From: Natrarchaeobius oligotrophus
GTDB lineage: Archaea > Halobacteriota > Halobacteria > Halobacteriales > Natrialbaceae
Assembly: GCF_003841465.1 (NCBI RefSeq)
Contig: NZ_REFZ01000005.1
Coordinates: forward strand, 62,001 to 126,000
Length of the DNA: 64,000 nucleotides
Direction of reading: 5' to 3'
Each line of letters starts with the position of its first letter. The first letter of the stretch is position 1. Position numbers and translations under genes: made by a program. Positions 26,938 through 35,993 of the stretch are shown here, piece by piece. The notes beneath the pieces were generated by a model that saw nothing but the letters and a program-made list of their open reading frames with translations, was not told the origin of the DNA and searched no databases.

Positions 26938-27531
26938 GCGTGTGCTTTTGGAGGGAGTACTCCTGGTACCCTCGGTGTGCCAATTAGCAGTAATGGAACT
27001 AAACAAATGCTGACTGCCGCGCATTTACTTACAGATAGCAATAGTGGATACTTACAAGAGCCATATATTAACGCAGATTTGAGTCAAGACGAAATGCAAC
27101 TCGATGATCCTGAAGAACCGGGGGATCATATCGATGCAGCAACCATGAATCTCGAGGAAGTGAGTGGTGTATCATATCGATATGCGCTTGATAATGGAAC
27201 CACAACATCAAGCGTCCAAGGGAGTCTTTCGTGGACCGCAATAAAGGACGCTGAAGATAGTAATGACGAGGTTGTAAAACAAGGTGCTGCAACCGGACGA
27301 GATACATGTGAAATTACAGCGGTTGGAAGTGCTGGATTTGTCGTTGATCTTCAAGCGGGATCGACTGTCAACTATGGTGATTCAGGTGGTCCTGTTTCAC
27401 TTAAACAGTATGATATAGGGGGTTCGTCATATGGCCTTGTCGGGGGCATTGTTTCCGGGGACGACTCTAACGGAAACACCTGGATTTGTGCAATGCCAGC
27501 TATCGAAGATGAGTTTGACGTCGTTGTGTGA
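26938..27531 (+). pseudogene. Trypsin-like (S1 family) serine protease domain lacking its N-terminus
   Basis: The open frame runs from just after a TAG at 26935 to the stop at 27531. It contains GTLGVPISSNG, the catalytic His region MLTAAHLL, an Asp candidate in DHIDAATMN and the catalytic Ser region YGDSGGPVS. The triad is therefore present, but no signal peptide or N-terminal part is. The only possible starts are a GTG near 26977 or the internal ATG just before the His motif. GC content is clearly lower than in the flanks. It is most likely a fragment left by recombination, though an intracellular short form cannot be excluded. Confidence 0.72.
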
Positions 27532-27585
27532 GTCGAGTTACACCCACACCACGAAACATATAAGATAGCCCCCAACTATTTAATC

Positions 27586-28095
27586 ATGGGCCGACGGATT
27601 TTCATTAAAAGTATACTGTTATCGACCATAACGCTCTCGGGATGTACACTCCCGTCCACACCTCAAAATTCGGATGGGAACCACGAATCGAACGAGGTGG
27701 CGAGTACACCACCGTCAAATAGGACCGACTCGCCGTACGGGGGAGGCCTACGCGGGTGGACGTTCAACGCGAAGCCCGTCGAGGCCGAAGCAGTTCCCGA
27801 TGACGCGACTGTTACGTCGTGGTCCGACGTGGATCCCGATCACGGATTCGTTCTCGGCCACCTCGTCCGTCGAGTTACGGATCCGAAATTACCAGCGTGT
27901 TATAGGGCGAATGGCGACGCGGAACCCTCTCAAAGGATCCAGATGACGCGTGTTCCAGACGACCTCGCGAGCGAAGCATGGGCCGTTCTCGATGAGTTAC
28001 CGTCCTACGATGATCAGGAGAGCGAGCACCCGACCGGCTGGTACTTCGAGCATCCGGAGCGACCATTTGTGATCAGTTACGGGAGGTGGTGGTGA
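27586..28095 (+). CDS. Small lipoprotein of unknown function inside the relic island
   Basis: The 169-residue protein starts MGRRIFIKSILLSTITLSGC, with a short twin-arginine-type n-region and a lipobox LSGC (Cys20), followed by a serine/threonine/asparagine-rich linker. A folded part includes GFVLGHLVRRVTDP, and the end reads YGRWW. It should be exported and lipid-anchored. The gene follows the protease fragment by 54 bp and stops 2 bp before an IS-like end hairpin. Function is unknown. Confidence 0.65.
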   Translation: MGRRIFIKSILLSTITLSGCTLPSTPQNSDGNHESNEVASTPPSNRTDSPYGGGLRGWTFNAKPVEAEAVPDDATVTSWSDVDPDHGFVLGHLVRRVTDPKLPACYRANGDAEPSQRIQMTRVPDDLASEAWAVLDELPSYDDQESEHPTGWYFEHPERPFVISYGRWW

Positions 28096-28097
28096 CG

Positions 28098-28130
28098 TTG
28101 ACCTCCTCCTCCGCGTTCACGCGGAGGAAT
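28098..28130 (-). mobile_element. IS200/IS605-like right-end hairpin followed by GTCAA
   Basis: On the minus strand a perfect 9-bp stem (cctccgcgt / acgcggagg, 2-nt loop) is followed by aggaggtcaa. Stem-loops just before a GTCAA end are the usual right end of haloarchaeal TnpB-type elements. The element's coding part upstream on this strand is decayed. Confidence 0.5.
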
Positions 28131-28522
28131 CCGGCCACCGGATTTCCGCCGAGTGTGGCGTTTGAGGTTCCAACCCGCACTCAGAGGGAACCGGCAGCAT
28201 ACCGGCGAAACTCTCGTTTTCTCCCTCGCTGTAGGGCTGTGGCCCGGTCAAATAGGCCCCATCGGAATCCGTGTCATCGCTGTGCGAACCACCGCTGGTT
28301 CGCCGCCCCTTGTGGTTCGGGGCCAGCATCTCACCGATTCCGTAGCGATCTGTCATACTCGGGCCACAATCAAAAATGATTGCGGTGGGAAATCCCCCAC
28401 TGCAATAGGACGATGGAGCGGCACACTATCCTGTCCGCTTGACCCCCGCCTGTTCGCTCCTCGGTTCCGACAGAGTGTCGGAACACTCGTCGCTCACGGG
28501 AAGGCGGGGGTATGCGCTTGTA
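28131..28522 (-). mobile_element. Decayed TnpB-associated segment (possible omega-RNA region) with a second end hairpin
   Basis: No intact transposase is present. A minus-strand frame (28117-28356) ending about VPSECGLEPQTP could be the tail of a TnpB-like protein, but this is weak. At 28439-28522 a nested structure is seen: cccccgcc pairs with ggcggggg, enclosing the perfect hairpin gttccgaca/tgtcggaac. On the minus strand it ends in GTCAA, as does the hairpin at 28098. Another short hairpin, ggtgggaaatcccccact, lies in between. The layout fits a relic element end plus guide-RNA-like sequence. Confidence 0.4.
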
Positions 28523-28670
28523 ACTCTATCATCCTCGGAAGGTTCGAGTCTCGAGTTCGACGATCAGTATCGGTGATTGAAACACGAAGGAATCCGACAT
28601 ACGTTCGTCTCTCAGCGCAGAAAGACAAACGGACAAACAGGTTACGGCTCGTACCACCTGTCGATACGGA

Positions 28671-28690
28671 CGCCTCGAGCCGTGGCTCAC
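28671..28690. repeat. Right direct repeat of the relic island (att-like)
   Basis: Exact copy of 26845-26864. Immediately after it the DNA returns to high GC and encodes the displaced native C-terminus of the tail-anchored protein. Confidence 0.75.
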
Positions 28691-28766
28691 CCGCGGACTG
28701 GTGGCCGCCGTCGTTGTCGGTGCGTTCGTCGCGTTCGCCGCGTGGGGTCCCCTCCCTTCGTTTTGA
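28671..28766 (+). pseudogene. Displaced 3' end of the tail-anchored membrane protein gene
   Basis: The frame reads RLEPWLTRGLVAAVVVGAFV, then AFAAWGPLPSF and a stop at 28764-28766. It matches the C-terminus of the gene at 26209-26931 residue by residue up to LTRGL and then as a different hydrophobic helix. It has no start of its own and is the separated end of the pre-insertion gene. A hairpin at 28748-28775 overlaps its stop. Confidence 0.75.
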
Positions 28767-28775
28767 AGGAGGGGA
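28748..28775 (+). terminator. Stem-loop at the end of the displaced gene fragment
   Basis: The arms tcccctcccttc and gaaggagggga pair with one bulged C around a short T-rich loop that contains the stop codon. The position at a gene end suggests a former transcription end signal. Confidence 0.45.
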
Positions 28776-29122
28776 ACGCGTTCGAAACCGGCCGTCCCCG
28801 TTGCGGTTCGAGAGTGATCGGTGACGATCGTCACAGGCGGGGATCGCTACAACGGACCGTACGAAAGGGTGGCGCACGGGTTCATCGACATCGAGACGAA
28901 CCGGAGAAAATCAGCCCGTCAGAAAGCCGCCGGGCGGAATCCGTCCCGACGGCGAGTCGTCGTCCGCGCGGTCGCCCCCGAAGCTCGGGGAGTGTTCGAT
29001 GGTTCGGCGGATCTTCGCGCCCCTGTTCGTCTGCGCGACGAGCGCGTGGAGAATTTTACTCATACGCGAGTACTTTGGCTCGTCGGGCTGAAAAGTATTT
29101 TCGCGGTGATCGATCGTGACGG
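28767..29122. other. Intergenic region between the relic island and the opp operon
   Basis: Apart from a possible 50-codon gene on the minus strand (28911-29063), no gene is supported. GC is high at first and drops at 29050-29110, where a TATA-like block for the small minus-strand frame lies. Confidence 0.4.
28911..29063 (-). CDS. Possible small protein, 50 residues
   Basis: The frame starts MSKILHALVAQTNRGAKIRR and ends in a glycine/proline-rich tail. An AT-rich block (aaaatactttt) sits about 30 bp before the ATG, in the right place for a TATA box. It lies 59 bp beyond the end of oppF on the same strand. No family was recognised, so it may not be real. Confidence 0.35.
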   Translation of the reverse strand: MSKILHALVAQTNRGAKIRRTIEHSPSFGGDRADDDSPSGRIPPGGFLTG

Positions 29123-30478
29123 TCAGCGGTGGAGGTGACAGGCCGCGTAGTGGGCCTCGTCGCCGTACTGCGACTCGAGTTCGTAGGCGGGGCGTTCGCG
29201 GGCGCAGATGCTCCGTTCGGCGAAGGACTCGAGCAACAGTTCGGTCGCGCCGTTCCAGTCGACGCCGTCGACGAGGTCGTCTTCCGCCGTCTCCGCGCCG
29301 TTGTCGCGGTCGGTCGCGACGAGGTCGACGGCGTCGGAAACGATCTCGCCGGCCTCGCCGGACGGGAGGTCGCCGTCGAAAAATCGCGCGCGCGTCTCGT
29401 CGGCCGTCGTCGGCTCGAACGTCTGGCGCTTGACCGCCCGCATGAACGCCCGCGTTCGCTCCCACTCCTCGTCGGTCCAGTCGTACGTCTCGGGCGCGAT
29501 CAGCCGGGGACACCGGGTTCGAAACCGACAGCCCGACGGCGGATTCAGCGGGCTCGGCACCTCGCCCTCGAGGACGCCGCGGACGTCCCGTTCGCGCGGA
29601 TCCGGCACCGGGATCGACTCGAGTAACGCTCTCGTGTAGGGATGCTGAGGGTTCTCGAACAGCTCCTCCTTCTCGGCGAGTTCGACGACGTTTCCGAGGT
29701 ACATCACGGCCACGCGATCGGAGATGTGGCGTACCACCGAGAGATCGTGGGCGATGAAGAGGTACGTGAGGCCGAACTCCTCCTGGAGTTCTTCCATCGT
29801 GTTGAGCACCTGTGCCTGGATGGAGACGTCGAGCGCCGAGACGGGTTCGTCGCAGACGATGAAATCCGGGTTGACCGACAGCGCCCGCGCGAGGTTGACC
29901 CGCTGGCGCTGGCCGCCGGAGAAGGCGTGTGGGTGGCGATTGTAGTGGTGCGGATCGAGACCGACCTTCTCGAGGAGTTCCTTGGCGCGGGCTTCCCGCC
30001 CCTCGGCGTCGAGCATGTCGTGGGCGCGCATCGGCTCCTCGACGATCTGGCCGATCTTCATGCGCGGATCGAGCGACGACTGCGGATCCTGGAAGATCAT
30101 TTGGATCTCCGAACGCTTCCGCCGGAGCGCTTCGCCTTCGAGATCGGCGAGGTCCTGGCCCTTGAAGTAGATGTTTCCCTCCGTCGGCTCGAGCAGTCGC
30201 AGGATCGTCCGACCGAGCGTGCTCTTTCCACAGCCGGATTCGCCGACGAGCCCGAGCGTCTCGCCGCGTCGGATCTCGAAGCTGACGTCGTCGACGGCTT
30301 TGACTCGCTGTCGGCCGACGCTGATCGGCGGGAACTGATCGGGTTCGAGCGAGAATCCCGAGAGCAGCCCCGAACGCTGACTGAAGTACTTTTTGAGTCC
30401 GTCGACTTCGACGAGCGTCTCGCCGAACGGAACCTCCTCGCCGGTCATCTCCGAGCCGAGCTGTCCGACGTCGCTCAC
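29123..30478 (-). CDS. oppF: Peptide/nickel-type ABC transporter ATP-binding protein (OppF/DppF-like)
   Basis: This cytosolic ATPase energises uptake through OppB/OppC. The 451 residues include Walker [10 protein letters not shown], the Q-loop [13 protein letters not shown], signature [15 protein letters not shown], Walker [14 protein letters not shown] and the oligopeptide-transporter C-terminal segment [18 protein letters not shown] further 120-residue acidic tail makes it longer than usual; it contains Cys and His residues near the end ([19 protein letters not shown]). It is the last gene of oppABCDF and overlaps oppD by 4 bp. Confidence 0.93.
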   Translation of the reverse strand: MSDVGQLGSEMTGEEVPFGETLVEVDGLKKYFSQRSGLLSGFSLEPDQFPPISVGRQRVKAVDDVSFEIRRGETLGLVGESGCGKSTLGRTILRLLEPTEGNIYFKGQDLADLEGEALRRKRSEIQMIFQDPQSSLDPRMKIGQIVEEPMRAHDMLDAEGREARAKELLEKVGLDPHHYNRHPHAFSGGQRQRVNLARALSVNPDFIVCDEPVSALDVSIQAQVLNTMEELQEEFGLTYLFIAHDLSVVRHISDRVAVMYLGNVVELAEKEELFENPQHPYTRALLESIPVPDPRERDVRGVLEGEVPSPLNPPSGCRFRTRCPRLIAPETYDWTDEEWERTRAFMRAVKRQTFEPTTADETRARFFDGDLPSGEAGEIVSDAVDLVATDRDNGAETAEDDLVDGVDWNGATELLLESFAERSICARERPAYELESQYGDEAHYAACHLHR

Positions 30479-31584
30479 CGGTCCTCACCCCCGGGGGTGC
30501 CCGCGGTGACCTGTGGTTCTTCCTCCAGCGGGACGCTCTCGTCGTAGCCGACGTCGAAGACGTCGTGTTTGACGCAGGCCGCACGATGGGGGGTTCCGTC
30601 GGCTCGGTCGACGACCTCGTTGCCGGGGTGGACGCGCTTGCAGACCTCGCGTGCGTCGGGACAGCGTGGATGGAAGCGACAGCCCGACGGCGGGTTGATC
30701 GCCTCGGGCATCACGCCCCGGATCGGCTCGAGTTCCTCGACCGTTCGGTCGGGCCGGGGCATGGAATTCAACAGCGCCGTGGTGTAGGGGTGTTTCGTGT
30801 CGTGAAAGAGTTCGTCGACGGGCGCCTGTTCGATGATTTCGCCGAGGTACATCACGTTCACGCGGTCGCAGATCTCCGCGACGACGCCCATGTCGTGGGT
30901 GACCCAGATGAAGCTCGTGCCGTACTTCGCCTGGAGGTCGTCGACCAGCTCGAGGATCTGTCCCTCGACGGTGACGTCGAGGGCGGTCGTCGGCTCGTCG
31001 GCGATGATGAGGTTCGGTTCGCACGCGAGCGCCATCGCGATCAGCACGCGCTGGCGCATTCCGCCGGAGAACTGGTGTGGATACTCGTGGTAGCGTTCGG
31101 CCGGATCGGGGATGCCGACCTCGCGGAGCATCTCGACCGATTCCTCGCGCGCCTCGTCTTCGCCCAGCCCGCGGTTGAGTTCGATGAACTCGCGCAACTG
31201 GCCGCCGACGGTGAAGACGGGGTTGAGCGACTCCATCGGGTCCTGGAAGATGACGGCGATCTCGTTGCCGCGGATCCGATCGCGCATCTCCTCGTTCGAG
31301 AGCATGTCGTCGCGCTCTCTGAGTTCGCCGTCCGGGCCTTCCTCGAGGCCGAAGATCGTCTCGCCCCTGTAGGTGATCTCGCCGCCGACGATCTCGCCGG
31401 GGCTCTCGACGAGCCTGAGCAGGCTCATCGAGGCGACGCTTTTTCCCGCGCCGCTTTCGCCGACGAGACCGACGATTTCGCCCTCGTGGACCTCGAAGGA
31501 GATGCCGTCGACGGCGCGTACTGTACCGGCGTCCGTGAAGAACTGCGTTTTGAGGTTGTCGACGCGAAGCAGTGGTTCAGCCAT
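30475..31584 (-). CDS. oppD: Peptide/nickel-type ABC transporter ATP-binding protein (OppD/DppD-like)
   Basis: The 369-residue ATPase begins [20 protein letters not shown]. It has Walker [11 protein letters not shown]-loop [13 protein letters not shown], signature [15 protein letters not shown] and Walker [13 protein letters not shown], and it ends with the family C-terminal region [16 protein letters not shown]. It pairs with OppF as a heterodimer. It begins 2 bp after oppC on the minus strand. Confidence 0.94.
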   Translation of the reverse strand: MAEPLLRVDNLKTQFFTDAGTVRAVDGISFEVHEGEIVGLVGESGAGKSVASMSLLRLVESPGEIVGGEITYRGETIFGLEEGPDGELRERDDMLSNEEMRDRIRGNEIAVIFQDPMESLNPVFTVGGQLREFIELNRGLGEDEAREESVEMLREVGIPDPAERYHEYPHQFSGGMRQRVLIAMALACEPNLIIADEPTTALDVTVEGQILELVDDLQAKYGTSFIWVTHDMGVVAEICDRVNVMYLGEIIEQAPVDELFHDTKHPYTTALLNSMPRPDRTVEELEPIRGVMPEAINPPSGCRFHPRCPDAREVCKRVHPGNEVVDRADGTPHRAACVKHDVFDVGYDESVPLEEEPQVTAGTPGGEDR

Positions 31585-31586
31585 GA

Positions 31587-32582
31587 TTAGTCGTTGATTC
31601 GTGGATCGAGCGCATCCTGCAGGCCGTCGCCGAAGAGGTTGAACCCCATGATCGTGACCAGGATCGCGATTCCCGGCCAGATCGACAGCCAGACGTTCGA
31701 GTGCATGTAGCCGTGCGAGACGTTGAGCATCTGGCCCCAGTCGGGCGTCGGCGGCTGCGCGCCGAAGCCGAGAAACGAGAGCCCCGCGACGACGAGGATC
31801 GTCACGCCGATCTGGAGGGTGGCGTAGACGAGCACCGGCGCGAAGCTGTTCGGAATAACGTGTCTGAGGATGATATCTCTGTTTTTCACGCCGGAAGCTC
31901 TCGCGGCTTCGATGTAGTCCATCTCGCGGACCGAGAGAACCTCGCTTCTGATGATCCGGGCGAAGATCGGGATGAACGTGATCCCGACCCCGACGATCGC
32001 GTACCGAATGTCGGGCGTTCCGCCGCTGACGAAGACGATGAAGACGATGATGAGGATCAGCGGCGGGATCGCGTAGACGGTCTCGACGATCCGCATCAGG
32101 ACGTCGTCGACCCAGCCGCCGTAGTAGCCCGACACCGCGCCGATGATCGTCCCGCCGACGAAGCCGATCAGCGTGGAGACGATGCCGACGCTGACCGAGA
32201 CCTGCGCGCCGTAGACGATCCTGGTGAAGTAATCGCGTCCGTCCGGATCGGTGCCGAGCGGGTGCGAGAGCGTGCCGTCCGGGTGGAACGCCGGCGGGAC
32301 GTTGCTCTCGATCTCGCCCGGCGGCGGAATCCGCTCGGGGTGTTCGAAGAGCGGAAGCGCCTCAGCGGCCGCGAAATCCGACACCGCGCCGAACGTCAGC
32401 CGCGAGAGGTTGCTGTCGATCAGCGTGTACGCCGAGATGAACAACACGACGGCGACGACGTACAGTCCCCACCGAGCGGTGGTGTCCTGCATGACCTTGC
32501 CGAACGTGTACCGCCAGCCGAACTGTGCGTCGACGTCCGTGGACGGGCCGTCACTGTCGAGTTGTGATTCTCCGATTGCCAT
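31587..32582 (-). CDS. oppC: Peptide/nickel-type ABC transporter permease (OppC/DppC-like)
   Basis: The 331-residue integral membrane protein has an N-terminal helix, a periplasmic loop containing HPLGTDPDGRDYFTRIVYGA, and about five further helices. The EAA loop EAARASGVKNRDIILRHVIP contacts the ATPases. The order oppB-oppC with 2-bp spacing is standard. Confidence 0.93.
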   Translation of the reverse strand: MAIGESQLDSDGPSTDVDAQFGWRYTFGKVMQDTTARWGLYVVAVVLFISAYTLIDSNLSRLTFGAVSDFAAAEALPLFEHPERIPPPGEIESNVPPAFHPDGTLSHPLGTDPDGRDYFTRIVYGAQVSVSVGIVSTLIGFVGGTIIGAVSGYYGGWVDDVLMRIVETVYAIPPLILIIVFIVFVSGGTPDIRYAIVGVGITFIPIFARIIRSEVLSVREMDYIEAARASGVKNRDIILRHVIPNSFAPVLVYATLQIGVTILVVAGLSFLGFGAQPPTPDWGQMLNVSHGYMHSNVWLSIWPGIAILVTIMGFNLFGDGLQDALDPRIND

Positions 32583-32584
32583 CG

Positions 32585-33583
32585 TTAGTCACGGTCTCCG
32601 TAGGTAACGCGGGGATCGACGTAGGCGTACGAGATGTCGGTGATGATGACGCCGACGACGAACATCGTCCCGATGACGACGGTGATCCCCATGATCAGCT
32701 GGTAGTCGAGCCCGATGATCGCCTCGAGCAACAGCCTCCCGAGACCGTTGATGTTGAAGACGTACTCGATGAGGACGGCACCGCCGAGGGCCGTCGAGAG
32801 GTTGAGCCCGACGATGGTGATGATCGGAAGCTGTGCGACCTGGAAGGCGTGTTTGCGAAGGATCGTTCGCTCGGGAACGCCGTAAGCGCGTGCGAGTTTG
32901 ACGTACTCGCCCTGGAGCGATTCGATCATCTGCGTGCGCTCGACGCGCATCAGCGTCGCCATCTGGAGCGTCCCGAGCGCGATCATCGGCAACAGCAGGT
33001 GTCTGATCGTCTGGAAGAGCAACTCGACGTAGCCGCTGTAGCCGTAGTGTTCCGGCCCCCACCAGGGGTAGACCAGTCCGCTTGAGGGCAAGACGCCGAG
33101 TTGGATCGCGAAGATCAGAATCAGCATGATGCCGATCCAGAACGAGGGCGTGCTGACGCCGACGAGCGCGACGATTCGCGAGACGTGATCCGCCGGCTCG
33201 TTGCGTCGCGTCGCGGCCAGGATGCCAAGGGGAATCGCGGTCGCGAGTGCGAACGCGTACGCCGACAGCACGAGCATGAGCGTCGGACCGGACCGCTGGA
33301 TGATCAGCTCCGTCACGGGACGGTCCCGGTGGATGCTGTAACCCAGATCTCCCTGCAGGAGGTTCGTCATGTACGCCACGTAGCGCTCGTGGAGCGGACG
33401 GTCGAGGCCGTACTGTCGTTCGATTCGGTCGATCAGCTCCTGGTCGACCTCCTGGCCCTGTAACATGAGCCGAACGGGGTCACCCGGCGCTACATTCGCG
33501 AGGATAAACGTGATCACGGTGATTCCGATCAGCACCGGAATCGCCTGGATCAAACGGACGATCGTGTATCGGAGCAGTCCCAT
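32585..33583 (-). CDS. oppB: Peptide/nickel-type ABC transporter permease (OppB/DppB-like)
   Basis: The 332-residue permease begins MGLLRYTIVRLIQAIPVLIG, followed by the OppB-typical NVAPGDPVRLML and ERQYGLDRPLHERYVAYM. It has about six helices and the EAA loop KLARAYGVPERTILRKHAF. It starts 87 bp after the end of oppA and forms the translocation channel with OppC. Confidence 0.93.
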   Translation of the reverse strand: MGLLRYTIVRLIQAIPVLIGITVITFILANVAPGDPVRLMLQGQEVDQELIDRIERQYGLDRPLHERYVAYMTNLLQGDLGYSIHRDRPVTELIIQRSGPTLMLVLSAYAFALATAIPLGILAATRRNEPADHVSRIVALVGVSTPSFWIGIMLILIFAIQLGVLPSSGLVYPWWGPEHYGYSGYVELLFQTIRHLLLPMIALGTLQMATLMRVERTQMIESLQGEYVKLARAYGVPERTILRKHAFQVAQLPIITIVGLNLSTALGGAVLIEYVFNINGLGRLLLEAIIGLDYQLIMGITVVIGTMFVVGVIITDISYAYVDPRVTYGDRD

Positions 33584-33670
33584 GTGGTGTCGTCAGGTCT
33601 TCGATGTCTCCCGTCGATGGTCGTTCGTAGGTCGCTCACGCGCCATAAAGATGGCCCACCGGGCCGTCGA

Positions 33671-35299
33671 CTACTGGATCGTGACGTTGTTGTGGGCGAT
33701 GCGCGGGTTCTGTTGGACCATCGGATGCGCCTCGAGGTTCTGGACGTAGTCGCGCGAGGCCATCGTGTTGTGGAACGAGTACGCCGGCAGCGACGGCAGC
33801 TCCTCGAGCATCTCGATCATGACGTCCTCGTAGAGGTCATAGCGCTCGTCGAAGTCGGCCGATTCGCGGGCGTCGGCGATGTTGTCGTGGAAGTCGCCGC
33901 GTCCCTCGTAGAAGTGGGCCTGGTTGACGCCGACCTGGCTCTCGTGATAGAGATTGTAGAGGTAGGCGTCGGGGTCCGGACCGCCGGTCCAGCCGAGCAG
34001 ATACGCCTGGAAGTCGTCCGGGCTCGGATCCTCGTTGTAGACCGTCTGATCGAGCAGCGGTCCGAACTCGAGCGTGACGGCTTCGGCGCCGTCGTAGCCG
34101 AGCTCGTGGAGGCGGGTGACGATGCGCTCTGCGAGGTCGCCGCGGTGGTCACCGGGCGCGAGGATGCGCGGGCTCCAGTCGTCGTCGACCGCGCCCTCGA
34201 GCAGTTCCTCCGCCAGCTCCGGGTCGTAGGTCGGATAGTGCTCCTCGTGCCACTCGTCGAGCGGGAAGTCCCACTGTTCGTTGGTGATCGGCGGAATCGG
34301 CGCAGACAGCGGGGCCGCGACGTTCTCCAGGCGCGACTCCACGAAGTCCGTCATCGAGAAGGCGTGACAGATCCCTCTGCGGACGTCGGCGTCGCCCGTC
34401 GGGGCGTCGTCGCGGCAGTTGAACGTCAGGTGCATGTACGACGGGCTCTCGGAGAGGTGGACGTTGACGCCGTCCTCGGCCTCGAGTTCGTCGAAGTCGT
34501 CGTTGGGTACGTCCGCGATGGCGTCGGTGTCGCCGGCGCGGATCTCGCTGATGCGACTGGCGGGGTCGACGTTGTCGACGAACGTGACTTCCTCGAGGTC
34601 CGGCACGTCCCCCCAGTAGTCGTCGTTTCGCTCGAGGGTGACGAACTCGTTGTGCTCGAAGTCGCTCCAGACGAACGGACCGGAGCCGACCGGATTCGTG
34701 TTGAACTCCTCGCGGTCCGCTTCGGTCTCGCGTTCGCTCTCGGGGACGACGTAGATCGCCATCGTCTGGAGCTCCCACGGACCGAAGGGGTGGTCGAGGT
34801 CGACCTGCACCTGGTAGTCGTCGATGACCTCGGCCGAGTCGATCATGTCGTACTGGGCCTCGTTGACGCTCTCTTCTTCCTGATAGGCCATGAAGGAGTG
34901 AGCGACGTCCTCGGCGGTCACCTCGTCGCCGTTGTGGAACTCGACGCCGTCGTGAATCTCGTACAGATAGCGCGTTCCGTCGCGTTCGACGTCGGGCATG
35001 TCGACCGCGAGCTGTGGCTCGAGGCCGAGCCCGTCGTCCCACGTGTAAAGGCTGTCGAACACCAGCTTGAACACCTGGACGCTGTAGGCGTCGTTCGAGT
35101 GGATCGGGTCGAAGTCCTCGTCCCGTTCCAGTTCCTGGGTGAACTCGAAGGAACTCGAGTCGCCGTCCGCCGGCTCCCCGTTACCTTCGTCGTCGTCGTC
35201 ACCGTTCCCACCGATGCACCCTGCGATTGCTGCTGCGGAGACCGTGGCACCCGATGCGAGCAAGTGCCGACGGCTGAGGTCATGGCGATTAGTTCCCAT
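33671..35299 (-). CDS. oppA: Peptide/nickel-type ABC transporter substrate-binding lipoprotein (SBP family 5)
   Basis: The 542-residue binding protein starts MGTNRHDLSRRHLLASGA with a twin-arginine Tat signal and a lipobox IAGC, so it is exported folded and lipid-anchored. An acidic linker follows, then the family-5 fold with segments such as YLYEIHDGVEFHNGDEVTAE and RRGICHAFSMTDFVESRLEN. The start at 35299 is the last Met before the Tat motif; TATA-like gaataaggg lies about 27-35 bp upstream. Substrate may be peptides or another small solute. Confidence 0.92.
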   Translation of the reverse strand: MGTNRHDLSRRHLLASGATVSAAAIAGCIGGNGDDDDEGNGEPADGDSSSFEFTQELERDEDFDPIHSNDAYSVQVFKLVFDSLYTWDDGLGLEPQLAVDMPDVERDGTRYLYEIHDGVEFHNGDEVTAEDVAHSFMAYQEEESVNEAQYDMIDSAEVIDDYQVQVDLDHPFGPWELQTMAIYVVPESERETEADREEFNTNPVGSGPFVWSDFEHNEFVTLERNDDYWGDVPDLEEVTFVDNVDPASRISEIRAGDTDAIADVPNDDFDELEAEDGVNVHLSESPSYMHLTFNCRDDAPTGDADVRRGICHAFSMTDFVESRLENVAAPLSAPIPPITNEQWDFPLDEWHEEHYPTYDPELAEELLEGAVDDDWSPRILAPGDHRGDLAERIVTRLHELGYDGAEAVTLEFGPLLDQTVYNEDPSPDDFQAYLLGWTGGPDPDAYLYNLYHESQVGVNQAHFYEGRGDFHDNIADARESADFDERYDLYEDVMIEMLEELPSLPAYSFHNTMASRDYVQNLEAHPMVQQNPRIAHNNVTIQ

Positions 35300-35324
35300 G
35301 ATACACATATTGCCGTGGGGACAA

Positions 35325-35334
35325 CCCTTATTCG
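35325..35334 (-). promoter_or_regulatory. Probable TATA box of the opp operon
   Basis: On the minus strand, cgaataaggg sits about 27-35 bp before the oppA start codon, as expected for a nearly leaderless haloarchaeal promoter. Confidence 0.45.
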
Positions 35335-35572
35335 TTTTGGTGTTCGTTTCAGTATCCCCCATAGTTGCTTAACAACGGTTACGAAAACAGGCCACCGCTG
35401 AGCCGGAGCGTTCATTGATGGTGAAAGATGATCAACGATGAGACGACGTGAGCATCGATGCTTGCCAACGGCCATTACCGTCGGGCAGTCGGATCGTCGC
35501 GTTCGATCCTGAACGCGACACCGGTGCCGGCGACCGGTGACCTTTTTCACCCCGCGGATACAGTTGCTGCGT

Positions 35573-35992
35573 ATGAACTATCGAGCCGTCGAAACCGCGG
35601 GCGAGTACGTCGCCCGCCTCGAGACGGGTGCCGATTGGCGGGGCGAGATCGAGGCGCTCGCGGACGAGGTCGAGGCCGACGCGGCCTGGTTTACGGCCCT
35701 CGGCGCGGTGCAGGACGCGGAGCTCTGGTTTTACGATCAGACGACCTGCGAGTACGAGCCGATCGCGTTCGACGAACCGCTCGAGGTCGCCAGTTGCGTC
35801 GGAAACGTCTCGTGGCTGGAAAACGAACGGTTCGCACACACGCACGCGGTGCTCTCGGGTCCCGACGGCACCGCCTACGCCGGCCACCTGAACGAGGCGA
35901 CCGTCTGGGCCGGCGAGGTCTACATGCGCGTCTTCGAAGACGGCCTCGAGCGAGCGTACGACGAGACGACCGAACTCGACCTCTGGCTCTGA
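35573..35992 (+). CDS. PPC-domain (DUF296) DNA-binding-type protein
   Basis: The 139-residue protein has the compact PPC/DUF296 fold. Characteristic segments are VARLETGADWRGEIEALADE, ADAAWFTALGAVQDAELWFY, and the core HTHAVLSGPDGTAYAGHL with its conserved His residues. Such proteins occur widely in archaea and may bind DNA or metal. The start at 35573 is close to a TATA-like ctttttcac. The stop lies one base before the ATG of polC, so the two genes are probably co-transcribed. Confidence 0.85.
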   Translation: MNYRAVETAGEYVARLETGADWRGEIEALADEVEADAAWFTALGAVQDAELWFYDQTTCEYEPIAFDEPLEVASCVGNVSWLENERFAHTHAVLSGPDGTAYAGHLNEATVWAGEVYMRVFEDGLERAYDETTELDLWL

Positions 35993-35993
35993 G

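Noticed and set aside
28431-28520. A tRNA or CRISPR repeat at the nested hairpins
   Set aside because: The structure lacks a cloverleaf and T-loop, and there is only one copy, with no spacers.
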